DNA of 64,000 nucleotides from Candidatus Ozemobacteraceae bacterium. GTDB lineage: Bacteria; Muiribacteriota; Ozemobacteria; Ozemobacterales; Ozemobacteraceae. This document shows, in pieces, positions 42,705-52,300 of this stretch. The stretch covers positions 1 through 64,000 of the forward strand of contig DAOSOK010000007.1 of assembly GCA_035373905.1 (NCBI GenBank). The letters run 5' to 3'. Each line of letters begins with the position of its first letter. The first letter of the stretch is position 1. The notes under the pieces are model-generated. The model was not told the origin of the DNA and searched no databases. It saw nothing but the letters and a program-made list of their open reading frames with translations. The translations under genes and the position numbers were made by a program.

Positions 42705-44570
42705 ATGAGCCGCAATACAGGGCCACTCATCAAGGAATTGAAGCACAGGGCAGCAAGAATCCGCTTGCTGTCGCTCCAGACGACTGCCAAGGCAGGCTCC
42801 GGCCACCCGACGTCCTGCTGTTCGGCCGCCGATCTGCTATCGGTCCTTTTCTTTCACACGATGCGCTACGATCCGGCGCATCCCGAGTCGCACGCCAACG
42901 ATCGCCTGGTCATGTCGAAGGGTCACGCGGCCCCGGCGTTGTATGCAGCCTGGTGCGAAGCCGGCTTTCTCAAGGAAGCGGACCTGTTCACGCTCCGCCA
43001 GATGAACTCCCCGATCGAAGGGCATCCGATGCCCTGCCTGCCGTTCGTCGATGTCGCCACCGGCTCCCTCGGCCAGGGGCTGTCGGTTGGTCTCGGCATC
43101 GCCCTCCAGCAGTCACGCGTGCTCAAGAGCGACGCGCGCACCTACGTTCTGCTTGGCGACGGCGAAATGGCCGAAGGCTCTGTCTGGGAAGCCTTCGCCC
43201 TCGCCGCCCACCTCAAGATGGATAACATCACCGCGATCGTCGACGTGAACCGCCTCGGCCAGAGCCAGGCGACGATGCACGGACACGACATGAACGCCTA
43301 CGCCCGCAAGATCGAGTCCTTCGGCTGGGAAGCGCTGGAAGTCGACGGTCACGATTTCGAGGAGCTCCTCACCGCATTCGACCGCGCCGTGAAGGTCTCG
43401 GGGAAACCCGTCTGCATTCTCGCCCGCACCTTCAAGGGCCACGGCGTCGCCGCGATGGAGAACAAAGACGGCTGGCACGGCAAGCCCATGAAACCGGGCG
43501 CCGAGCTTGACGCCGCCTGCGCGGACGTCTCGAACGACATCATGAAAAGCCCGCCAGCCCCGGTCATCCACAAGCCGTCCCCGGCGAAGGGCACCATCCC
43601 GGGCGGCCCGGTCGCCCCGCATATCCCGCCGGCCCCCTACCAGGCCGGTGCGAAGGTCGCCACACGCCAGGCCGTCGGCGATGCGCTCGTCGCGCTCGGC
43701 GACGCCGATTCCCGGATCTGGGTCATCGACGGCGACACGCAGAACTCGACGTTCGCGGAAAAGTTCACCCAGAAGTTCCCCGACCGCTCGGTCGAGTGCT
43801 TCATCGCCGAGCAGAACATGGCAGGCATCTCGGCCGGCCTCGCAGCTCGCGGCCTGATCCCGTTCGCCTGCACGTTCGGGGCATTCCTGGCCCGCGCCTT
43901 CGACCAGATCCGCATGGCGGCCCTTTCCGGTCTGAAGGTGAAATTCCTCGGAACCCACGCGGGCATCTCGATCGGCGAAGACGGCCCGTCGCAGATGGCG
44001 CTCGAAGACATCGCCTCGTTCCGCACGCTTCCGAACGGTGCGGTGCTCTATCCCTCCGACGCGGTTTCGGCCTACCACTGCATCGCCGAGCTCGCCCGCC
44101 ACAACGGCCCTGGCTACGTGCGCCTCTCCCGCCCCGCCACGGCCCTGCTTTACAAGGCCGACGAAAGCTTCCCCCTGGGCGAACTGAAGATCGTGCGACC
44201 GTCCAAAGCGCCGAAACTGACCGTCGTTTCCGCCGGCGTCATTCTGCACGAAGTCCTCAAGGCCCTCGACACACTCCCGAACGGGAACCAGGTGCAGGTG
44301 GTCGACCTGTACTGCGTGAAACCCTTCCCGACCGAGAAGATGATCGAAGCGCTCAACGCTTCGGGCGGCCGCATCGCGGTGTTCGAGGAACACGCTCGCG
44401 AAGGCGGCATCGGCGAAGCGATCGCGAGCGGCCTCGCAGGCCGGATTCGCGACTGGAAGCACGTCGCCGTGACCAGCGTGCCCCGCTCGGGACCGCCGGA
44501 AGCGCTTCTCGACTCGTTCGGCCTCTCTTCCGCGAAGATCGCCGCAACGATTTCCGGACTTCTCTCCTGA
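42705..44570 (+). CDS. tkt: Transketolase
   Basis: The 621-residue thiamine-diphosphate enzyme moves two-carbon units in the pentose phosphate pathway. The N-terminal half has AGSGHPTSCCSAADLL, VMSKGHAAPALYA, and the ThDP/metal motif GDGEMAEGSVWEA...NITAIVDVN. The middle half has the catalytic Glu in CFIAEQNMAGISAGLA and GTHAGISIGEDGPSQMALED. A Pro-rich linker lies near 285-310. The length and HAGISIGEDG suggest the TKTL/animal-like short form rather than the 660-residue E. coli type. AGGAGG is 4 bases before ATG 42705. Own promoter and terminator. Confidence 0.95.
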   Translation: MSRNTGPLIKELKHRAARIRLLSLQTTAKAGSGHPTSCCSAADLLSVLFFHTMRYDPAHPESHANDRLVMSKGHAAPALYAAWCEAGFLKEADLFTLRQMNSPIEGHPMPCLPFVDVATGSLGQGLSVGLGIALQQSRVLKSDARTYVLLGDGEMAEGSVWEAFALAAHLKMDNITAIVDVNRLGQSQATMHGHDMNAYARKIESFGWEALEVDGHDFEELLTAFDRAVKVSGKPVCILARTFKGHGVAAMENKDGWHGKPMKPGAELDAACADVSNDIMKSPPAPVIHKPSPAKGTIPGGPVAPHIPPAPYQAGAKVATRQAVGDALVALGDADSRIWVIDGDTQNSTFAEKFTQKFPDRSVECFIAEQNMAGISAGLAARGLIPFACTFGAFLARAFDQIRMAALSGLKVKFLGTHAGISIGEDGPSQMALEDIASFRTLPNGAVLYPSDAVSAYHCIAELARHNGPGYVRLSRPATALLYKADESFPLGELKIVRPSKAPKLTVVSAGVILHEVLKALDTLPNGNQVQVVDLYCVKPFPTEKMIEALNASGGRIAVFEEHAREGGIGEAIASGLAGRIRDWKHVAVTSVPRSGPPEALLDSFGLSSAKIAATISGLLS

Positions 44571-44587
44571 GATCCGCAATGCGCGCA

Positions 44588-44623
44588 AACAGGCGTCCCT
44601 TCCGGGGGGCGCCTGTTTTTTTT
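44588..44623 (+). terminator. Terminator of transketolase
   Basis: An 11-bp stem ACAGGCGTCCC with GGGGGCGCCTGT (one G-T pair) is followed by eight T residues. Confidence 0.85.
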
Positions 44624-44783
44624 GCATTTCTTTTTCGTCTTCGGAATCCCATCGGGGACTTCCAGCGTATGCGCTTGTTTGCGTTTGTCCGTTCCTGTCT
44701 TTCGGCGACGGCCGATTCGGCGTTAAGGAATCTTCAGTTCCAGCCGAAACAGGGTATGGTTTTGTTTGCCTCCTTATGTTTCG

Positions 44784-44814
44784 GACCGGGTTTCTGAACC
44801 CGGTCTTTTTTTTG
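44784..44814 (+). terminator. Attenuator-like terminator in the uridine kinase leader
   Basis: A perfect 9-bp stem GACCGGGTT (44784-44792) with AACCCGGTC (44797-44805) and TCTG loop is followed by nine T residues. The transketolase already has a terminator upstream, and a TATGGT box (44754-44759) lies just before this one, so it probably attenuates udk. Confidence 0.6.
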
Positions 44815-44856
44815 GCCCGCATCCCGTGACACGGGGCGCAGAAGGGAGAACATCAC

Positions 44857-45516
44857 GTGACGGAAATCTATGTCATCGGCATTTCAGGCCTCTCGGGATC
44901 CGGCAAGAGCAGCGTATCGAAAGCGATCGCGAAGCGGTTTCCCGGCAAGGTGTCGATTCTCGAGCATGACATGTATTACCGCGCGAAATCGCAGCAGACG
45001 ATCAAGAATTACGATCATCCGGACGCGCTCGAAACGGATCTGCTGATCAAACACATCTACCAACTCAAGGACGGCAAATCGATCGAACGACCCATCTACG
45101 ATTTCAAGACCTCGGACCGCCTGAAGGAAACCGTCACGATCAAGCCGCATCCGATCCTGGTCGTCGAGGGGCTGCTCCTTTTCTGCATCGCTGAGCTGAT
45201 GCCGCTCTGCGATTTGCGGATTTTCGTCGACGTGCCGCTCGACGTCGCCATCATCCGGCGCCTCAAGCGGGACCATATCGAACGAGGCCGGACGGTGCAG
45301 AGCATCATCGCCCAGTATGAGAGCACGGTACGCGATGCGGCAATCAGCCTCGTCCAGCCGTCGCGCTACGTCGCCGACCTCATCATCCCGCACGGCTCGA
45401 ACAACCAGGTCGGCCTCGAGGTGCTGTACGGCAAGATCAACGACCTGCTCCACAACGCGAAACCGCCCGCGCACGACATGGCGCGGACGGTCGGCAACAA
45501 GGATTTCGAGGTCTGA
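44857..45516 (+). CDS. udk: Uridine kinase-family protein
   Basis: The 219-residue P-loop kinase has GISGLSGSGKSSVSKAI, EHDMYYRAKS, YDHPDALETDLL, PIYDFKTSDR and VDVPLDVAIIRRLKRDHIERGRT, the uridine/cytidine kinase series in the normal order. It phosphorylates uridine or cytidine with ATP or GTP for pyrimidine salvage, fitting with the nucleoside transporter at 33748. GTG start at 44857 with GGGAG 9 bases upstream. It is preceded by a terminator hairpin. Confidence 0.93.
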   Translation: MTEIYVIGISGLSGSGKSSVSKAIAKRFPGKVSILEHDMYYRAKSQQTIKNYDHPDALETDLLIKHIYQLKDGKSIERPIYDFKTSDRLKETVTIKPHPILVVEGLLLFCIAELMPLCDLRIFVDVPLDVAIIRRLKRDHIERGRTVQSIIAQYESTVRDAAISLVQPSRYVADLIIPHGSNNQVGLEVLYGKINDLLHNAKPPAHDMARTVGNKDFEV

Positions 45517-45518
45517 AT

Positions 45519-46349
45519 TCAGCGCATCGGCCAGGGCAGGTCGGTCGGAAGCTGGAATAGATTCGGCGGCGGAATCGGGATCGCATCGACATCGACGGGG
45601 AGCGTGCTTCCCGATGCGGGGGCCGGGGCGAACGTCTCGACCAGCAGACGGTTGATGGCGTCACGCTCGTCGGCCGCCACCTCCTGCCATCCCCGGACCG
45701 TCAGAGCCCGGTGGATGTCGGCGTTCGCGAGCCAGTTCCGGCCGGCCGGCGGCAGGGCGGCAAGCCGGCTCAGTACGGCGGCTTCGACGGCTTTTCGGGT
45801 GGAGTCGTCCCATGCGACGATGCGCCGGTCGCGCAGCTTGAGCGCCATCTGGACCAGTTCGATGAAGGCCGCGAGCGACCGCCGCGTTACCGGAGGCGTG
45901 CCGGCGCCGAGTACGTCGAGTTCCTGGGCATTGATGCGGGAGATCGCCCGCGAGAGGTCGAGCCGGGGCTCCTTTTTCGACTCGCCGAGGAACACGTCTT
46001 TCAATATCACTCGATATTGTCCGCGACGTTCCGGCGGCGACGCGCAGACGTCCTTCCACAGGCTCGCCACCTCCTTCAGATCGTCGAGGAGATCGCCCTT
46101 GAACTGGAGATATTCCTGCATCAGTGCCGTCCGGACCGATTCCTGCTCGGCCTGGGTCATGGCGATGCCGAACGCGAACTCGATGCAGTTGAAAAAGACG
46201 TTCGCCTGCCCCATCGAAAGAGGCCGTTCTCCCGGCACGAGGATTCTCGCCGCTTCGGGGCCCTCGAGCGGGTACCACCCGGGCGTTTCGCCAAACGCCG
46301 GCGAGGCCAGCACGACGAAGATCATGACATATCGAATAATATATTTCAC
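45519..46349 (-). CDS. Exported protein of unknown function
   Basis: The 276-residue protein has an N-terminal signal peptide (about 1-20, ending ASPAFG) and a helical mature region with DLSRAISRINAQELD and LPPAGRNWLANADIHRAL. I recognise no family. GTG start 46349 is preceded by GGAGG located in the end of the upstream PAS/phosphatase gene, so it is the last gene of a four-gene unit (HD-radC-phosphatase-exported). Confidence 0.65.
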   Translation of the reverse strand: MKYIIRYVMIFVVLASPAFGETPGWYPLEGPEAARILVPGERPLSMGQANVFFNCIEFAFGIAMTQAEQESVRTALMQEYLQFKGDLLDDLKEVASLWKDVCASPPERRGQYRVILKDVFLGESKKEPRLDLSRAISRINAQELDVLGAGTPPVTRRSLAAFIELVQMALKLRDRRIVAWDDSTRKAVEAAVLSRLAALPPAGRNWLANADIHRALTVRGWQEVAADERDAINRLLVETFAPAPASGSTLPVDVDAIPIPPPNLFQLPTDLPWPMR

Positions 46350-46350
46350 G

Positions 46351-47487
46351 TCACACCTCCAGAATCATCAGGCTTTGGTCGTCATGCGGCACGTTCGCTT
46401 CGGCCGCACGTTTGAGATGCCCGACAAGCTCCCCGAAGGGGTCTCTGCCGGCAGAAGTCCAGTCGGCGATCATTTTCCCCAGCCAGTCGCCGTCGAGAGA
46501 CGGATCGTTCTTGTGAACCTCGGTCACGCCGTCGCTGCAGCACAGGATACGGCATCCCGGCGGCAGGGACAACTCCCTGGACTGGTATCCGTCGCCACCT
46601 CCAAGACCCAACGGAGGGTTTTGAAGTTCGATCCTGGATACGGCGCCGTCGGCACCGACGAGGTAGGGATTCTCGTTCCCCGCACAGGCGACCTGGACAG
46701 AGCGCGCGTCCCGTTTCCATCGAAGGCAAACCATCGTGACGAACAGGGGAAACCGGTCGGCGATGAAACCGACCAGACGATCGTTCAGTTTCTGCAGGAG
46801 GGCTGCCGGCATCGTGGCCGACGGCAGTTCGTCGCGGACGAAGCCGTGAAGCAGCGGCACGAACTGGGAGGCGAACAGTCCTTTCCCCATGATATCGCCC
46901 AGCATCAGCCAGCCGCCATCCGCCTCCTCGCGCACGAACATCACGTCGCCCCCGACGATCTGGGACTGGGCGTTCCAGAGCCGGACGCGGGCCCCGGGAA
47001 ACGTCGTAACGTCCGACGGCATCAGGGCCTTCTGGATGGTCCTCGCAAGTTCTATTTGCAGGTCAATTTTTTCCTGGCGCTCGCGGAGTTCGAACACGCT
47101 CTTTTTCAGGGCCGTCTCGAGCATGTGGCGGTCCGTCGTGTCGCGGGCGGTCATTACATATCCGACGCAGTCTCCGTTCTCGCCCCTGAGAGACGTGGCC
47201 GTGATCGACAACCACCGGTCGCCAACGGGCACCTCGGCCCGATAGGGTTTCTCAGCCCCGGACTCGCCGACGATCTTCCGTATTTTCCAGGGGCATCGGT
47301 GACAGGCATCCATCGGTTTTCCGCGTATTTCATCCAGGGCGACCGACAGGATCTCCTCGGCCTGCCGGTTGAGGAACACGACGTTTCCGTCGCGGTCGGC
47401 GATGACGATGCCATCGCCCAGCGAGTGGAACAGCGAACGCCCCAACCCTGTCTGGAACGGGGCTTCGGAAGACGTTTTGTCGGTCAT
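46351..47487 (-). CDS. PAS-domain SpoIIE/PP2C-type phosphatase
   Basis: The 378-residue cytosolic protein has a PAS domain (about 18-125) with MDACHRCPW, a Cys pair that could bind a metal or sense redox. A coiled-coil helix (128-155) leads to a SpoIIE phosphatase domain (about 160-375) with IVGGDVMFV, LGDIMGKG, GNENPYLV and CCSDGVTEV, a slightly divergent set of metal-binding acidic residues. It would dephosphorylate a STAS partner. Its ATG overlaps the radC stop by four bases (ATGA). Confidence 0.85.
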   Translation of the reverse strand: MTDKTSSEAPFQTGLGRSLFHSLGDGIVIADRDGNVVFLNRQAEEILSVALDEIRGKPMDACHRCPWKIRKIVGESGAEKPYRAEVPVGDRWLSITATSLRGENGDCVGYVMTARDTTDRHMLETALKKSVFELRERQEKIDLQIELARTIQKALMPSDVTTFPGARVRLWNAQSQIVGGDVMFVREEADGGWLMLGDIMGKGLFASQFVPLLHGFVRDELPSATMPAALLQKLNDRLVGFIADRFPLFVTMVCLRWKRDARSVQVACAGNENPYLVGADGAVSRIELQNPPLGLGGGDGYQSRELSLPPGCRILCCSDGVTEVHKNDPSLDGDWLGKMIADWTSAGRDPFGELVGHLKRAAEANVPHDDQSLMILEV

Positions 47488-48188
47488 GACAGGAATCCGT
47501 TCTCTCTGAAGCTGAAATAGCCTTCGTGTTCGCGGCCCAGGATGAGATGGTCGAGGAAGCGGATGTCGAGCGTGCCGGCCGCGGCCGCGAGGGCGCGCGT
47601 GATCGCATGGTCGGCGGTCGAGGGTTTCAGGTGGCCGCTCGGGTGGTTGTGCGCGACGAGAATGGCCGTCGCATGCAACGCCAGGGCTCTTCTCATCACC
47701 AGCCGCGGATAGACGGCCGTCTGGTCCTCGACGCCCTTCGAGAGGGCTTCTTCGGCGATCACCGTGTTGGCGTTGTCCAGGAACACGACGCGGAATTCCT
47801 CGACCGGAAGGTTCGCCATGATGCCGCTGAGATAGGTGATAGCCGTGCTCGCGTTGGTGATGGTGGGGGTATTCCCGAACGTTTTGAGCTTGAGGACGTG
47901 ATGGGAGATATCTCGCACCAGGTGCAGCATGCGGGCGGCGGAATCGGGGATTCCGCCCTCCTCCATCAGCCTGTGCCGCGGGGCCGCGAAAACGCCGGGC
48001 AAATCCTTGAATCCGGCGAGCAGACGTTTCGCCTGCGGCTTCGTATCTATATATGGTATGCAATAGAACAGCAGGAATTCCAGGATCTCGTGCTCGGCGA
48101 AGCCCTGGAGCCCGGCCCGGTCGTAACGCTCACGAACGCGTTGCCGGTGGCCGTGCGGGCTGGTTGCGTCCTTTTTTGGGGCCGGCAC
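47484..48188 (-). CDS. radC: RadC family JAB1/MPN metalloprotease-fold protein
   Basis: The 234-residue protein has the helix-hairpin-helix N-terminus (HGHRQRVRERY...HEILEFLLFYCIPYIDTKPQAKRLL) and the metal motif ILVAHNHPSGHLKPSTADH (H-x-H-x7-S-x2-D). RadC was once linked to DNA repair; its real substrate is unsettled. The chosen start GTG 48188 has GGAG upstream and gives the family length; the frame extends upstream but through the HD gene. Its ATA-rich CIPYIDTK patch is one of the AT-rich islets. Confidence 0.92.
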   Translation of the reverse strand: MPAPKKDATSPHGHRQRVRERYDRAGLQGFAEHEILEFLLFYCIPYIDTKPQAKRLLAGFKDLPGVFAAPRHRLMEEGGIPDSAARMLHLVRDISHHVLKLKTFGNTPTITNASTAITYLSGIMANLPVEEFRVVFLDNANTVIAEEALSKGVEDQTAVYPRLVMRRALALHATAILVAHNHPSGHLKPSTADHAITRALAAAAGTLDIRFLDHLILGREHEGYFSFRENGFLS

Positions 48189-48256
48189 GGGGCGCTCCGG
48201 CCTCCGGAACTGAGAACCGGATGCCGGACCGGGCGGGTGCTTCGGGCCGTTCCCGT

Positions 48257-49144
48257 TCAGAATCGGCCCCCCTTCAGGTTGCAGGCCATTCCCGGCTCGA
48301 TCTGGAGATTGTCGTACCAGTCGTCGTGCTCGACCTCGAAAATGTTCGCGTGCAGGTTCGCGAGAATCTGTTTTCCCTGTTGGGTCAGCCGGAGGTAGGG
48401 AATGACCTCCTTCACGTAGGGATACACGGTCTTCCAGTAGAAGCGGGGGAAGTGGCGCTTCAGATCGCCCGGGTCGGCATAGCCGAACTCTTTGGCGGCG
48501 CCGGTCTCGGTGAACTCGTAGTAAAGGGCGCTGATCTTCTTGAGGTAGCGCGGATCGCTGAGTTGGCCGATCAGATCGGCGGCGCGCACGATGTTCGGAT
48601 AGCTCATTCCCTCGTTTCTCGCCTGGGACTGAGGCACGGGAAACCGCGTCAACTCGATGTTCGCGACGATGAGATCGGCCTTGAGGATCTGGTGGGCCCC
48701 GAACCGCTCCCAGATGAACAGCTTGCCGCGATCGACGTGATACGGCGTCAGGGCCGCATCGGTATTGCCGAAGCCCACCTTCACCATCTCGCTTCCGTTC
48801 CCCGTCGCGTATTCGCCGGGGCGGTCGGCGCGGCAGACGCCTCTGACGTAGCCGATGTCGTGGCAGGTCAACGAAATGATGCAGTGCATCCAGTCGTAGG
48901 GGGTGACGCCGCTCTGGCGCAGCTGCCGGCCACGCAACATTTCCTGGCCGACCAGCGTCACGAGGATCGAGTGTTCGACGTTGTGGTAGAGCGCATCGCT
49001 GTTCGCGATGTTCTCCATCGCCATCAACCCGGCCCACGCGATGATGTCGGCATATTCGGGATTCTGGCCGCCGAAACTCCTTCGGTAGCCGTCCCGGAGG
49101 CGTTTGATGAAATCATCGATCATGAGCTCAACGGCATTGAACAT
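48257..49144 (-). CDS. HD-domain metal-dependent phosphohydrolase
   Basis: The 295-residue protein has YHNVEHSILVTLVGQE, CHDIGYVRG and a later conserved Asp, the H...HD...D pattern of the HD superfamily. It belongs to the group related to cyanobacterial Npun_R2479-type proteins, with a nucleotide-type phosphoester as likely substrate. ATG 49144 has GAGAGG 6 bases upstream; an upstream frame to 49309 crosses the promoter at 49198-49226. It is the first gene of the HD-radC-phosphatase unit. Confidence 0.85.
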   Translation of the reverse strand: MFNAVELMIDDFIKRLRDGYRRSFGGQNPEYADIIAWAGLMAMENIANSDALYHNVEHSILVTLVGQEMLRGRQLRQSGVTPYDWMHCIISLTCHDIGYVRGVCRADRPGEYATGNGSEMVKVGFGNTDAALTPYHVDRGKLFIWERFGAHQILKADLIVANIELTRFPVPQSQARNEGMSYPNIVRAADLIGQLSDPRYLKKISALYYEFTETGAAKEFGYADPGDLKRHFPRFYWKTVYPYVKEVIPYLRLTQQGKQILANLHANIFEVEHDDWYDNLQIEPGMACNLKGGRF

Positions 49145-49197
49145 GACTTTCCTCTCTCCAGCAGCAGTTTTTTTCAGGAATGTACCGATCCCGTCAA

Positions 49198-49226
49198 AGC
49201 ATAACAAAGAGCCTCTCTGCGGGCAA
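49198..49226 (-). promoter_or_regulatory. Promoter of the HD-radC-phosphatase operon
   Basis: On the minus strand TTGCCC (49221-49226) and TATGCT (49198-49203) are 17 bases apart. Confidence 0.5.
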
Positions 49227-49264
49227 CCATCATCGCCGAATGCAGAGCCGTTCGAGCCGTTCCG

Positions 49265-49294
49265 TTGACATTCGCCGCCCGGGGCATTTAGCAT
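49265..49294 (+). promoter_or_regulatory. Promoter of the giant membrane protein gene
   Basis: Consensus TTGACA (49265-49270) and TAGCAT (49289-49294) are 18 bases apart, followed by GGGAGG and ATG 49336. Confidence 0.55.
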
Positions 49295-49335
49295 GACAGG
49301 AGAAAACACCAGACCCGAACAGGGAGGATCGACGC

Positions 49336-52300
49336 ATGTCCGTCAGGCTGTTTCGCGCTGTACCCATTCTTCTGGCCGCCGTTCTGGGACTTCTCGCAAC
49401 ATGGACCGGGGGCCTGTCGGCCGAGCCTCAGGCACCGGTGTTTGCGAACACCGCTTCCGCGCCTGCCGGTCTGATCTCCGAGCGCATCCGCTATATTCCG
49501 TTCACAGATTTCCAGCAACTCATGGAACGGAATCCGCGGTTCATGCTCCTTCCCCGGGAAGCCTACGACAGGCTGAAAGATGCCAAGGATGCCTTCCTAG
49601 CACGCCATCCCGCGAGCCCCCTCCCCCTGCTCGATCTCGACTTCATCTTCGGGGGCGCCGAGTATCGCGTCACGGTCCGCAACCGCGTCGCCGCAGTCGA
49701 GGGCCGCCTCTGGTTCGAGATGCCCAATCCGAGATGGGCACTCCTGTCGCTCACCGGCGGCGATCTCGGATTCGAGTGGGTCAGGCTCGACGGCCGCCCG
49801 GTCGGGATCGTCCCGACCTCCTTCGGCGGTATCCAGGACGGCGCGGCGCCGCGCGGTCAGGTCGAGTTGCTTCAGAAGCGATACAACGATGCCGCGCGCG
49901 GTGTCAGAACGCAGACAGCGCGCCAGGCGAACCGGAGATCGCCGCAGAACAGCGACTTCATGCTCGCCGTGAAAGGCCCGGACAGGCATGAGGTCAGCTT
50001 CCGGTTCCTGTGTCCCCAGGTCGACGACCCCGAGCGGAATGAAGTCACGTTCCGCATCCCGCGAGTTCCCACCAACCGGATCGAGGTCTTCCTCGACCAG
50101 ACCGACCAGTTCGGCGAGATCGACCGCGCCGAAGGAATCGACCAGCGGAACGTCGGTGAGGGAACCTGGTTTTCCGGCATTCTCGGCCCCACCGACCGCT
50201 GCACCATCCGCTGGGCGCCGCGCACATCCCCCGCTCCCGGCCAGGAACCGGAAGAAGCCGCACAGACGGCATCCGCGCCGTCTCCCGCGCCGCAGCGGCC
50301 GGAGGAACCGGCCAGGCTCCTCGCCGAAACGCTGGTCCTCCACTCGATCGGCGAAGGGTTCGTTCGCTCGGAAACCCGACTGAACCTGAACATCACCCGT
50401 TCTGCCGCCGAGCAGGCCGTGATCCTGATTCCATCCGGCACCGAGATCCTCGACGTCCGGAGCGAACGCCTGGCCGGGCACGAAATCGAGACAGGCAGCG
50501 AGACCAGACTGATCTGTCGCTTCACATCGCGCATCAAGGGGCCGGTTTCCATCGAACTCACATCGGAAACGCGGATGACGGACGTCGCCCAGCTCCTCTC
50601 GCTCCCCGTCATGAAGGTGCTCGGCGCCGAACGCGACCAGGGCCATATCGGTATCGAAGCCCGCACCTCGATCGAAATTCGCAAGACCGACTCGCTTGCC
50701 GACCTGCCCAAAGTGACGTCCGTCGACGTCACCGATCTGCCGGCCGAGCTGTCCGGGCTGGCCAACCGGCCGATCCTGCTCGCGTTTCGGTATCTCGAAC
50801 CACCGCTGGATCCGCCGCTGCAACTCGACGTCGTCCGTCACGCCGACGTGCCGGTCCTGAACGCCGTCATCGACACGCTTGATGGCACGACGGTGTTCAC
50901 GAGCGACGGCTCATCGGTTACCTGCCTCGACATGCGTCTCAAGAACAACGGCGAGCAGTATCTCTCGGCCCGCATCACGAGCGGCTCGGAAATTTTATCC
51001 ACGGCTCTGGACGGCGCTCCGGTCACCGCGTCGACCCGCGGCTCGGACACGTGCCTGATTCCAATCGGAACTGCTCGCACGGCGACGTCGGGCAAAAACG
51101 GGTTCACGGTCAGGCTGGTCTACAAATCGCCCGCGCCCGTCAGCGGCCTGATCTACAAGCAGGTCTCGGCGCTGCCGACCCTGGATCTCGACGTCATGAG
51201 CCTTTCCTGGCGCGTGTATGCACCGGACCGGTATGACCTGATCGCCAGGCCGTCGAATCTGTCGTTCGCCGACCGCCCGATCCGGATCGCCCCGTTCGAA
51301 GCCGTCTCGGTTTTCTTCTCGGGCATCGCGTCATCCGAGGGGCTGATCTTCATCGTCGTCGTCCTGGTCCTCATCCTGATCTGGACGCGCATCAAACAAA
51401 GCGATGGCTTTTCCTGGAGAGGCGCCTTCGAAATATTCGTTGTCGTATGCATCATATTCCTCCTCGCCAGCGTTTCCGGCCCGATGATCGGCAGCATCAC
51501 CGATCAGGGCTACTCCTCGATGCAGAGAGCCAAAATGTTTTCGCAGATCAATGAGATCAGCCCATCCGCCGTTTCCCCCGGCGACGAGGAAGTGCAGGAA
51601 GACACCGAATACGCTCCCTCCCGCAAGGATATGAAATCGGAGATGACCGACAAGCGCCTCGAACGAAAGACCGATTCGATGGAGGCACTCGGCCTGAAAG
51701 GCCCCATGATGAAAGGCGGCGCGAGACCCGGCCAGGCGCGCCGCGCGCCGGGGCGCGACGTCGGCGCTCTTCCCGTGGACATGAAGATCCCGACGGGCGG
51801 AAAGTCCGTGGTCGTCTTCCGGAACCATCTGCCGGCCGGCCAGGCTGCGAAGTTCAAGGGCATCATCTTCTGGGAGCCGATTCGCACCGGCCTCAAGGCG
51901 ATCATGGGTATCGCCGGCCTGCTGTTCGCCCTTCCCATCTGGCTGTCGGCGCAGCGGCGTAGCCCCGCCATCGCCGGACTGTTCGCCGTCACGCTCATCA
52001 TCGCGGTCGCCGTCGTGGAACACCTGATGCCGAAGCTCCAGATCGCGGCATGGATCGCGTTTTTCCTCGTCCTCGCCCTCCTGATGATCGCGCGAAAATT
52101 GTTTGCCGTGCGTTCCGGTGATTCGCAGGGGAACGTCGTCGTCACGGGCGTTGCGCTCCTTTTCCTCCTGTCCGGCATCTCGCCGGCGATGTCGGCCGAA
52201 CCGCCCGCCGCGGATCCCCGCGTCGAACGAATCCTCGATCTGTATGTTCCCTACTCCCAGCTTGGCGACCGTCTGCCCCGTGACAGCGGCTTCGTCGCGC

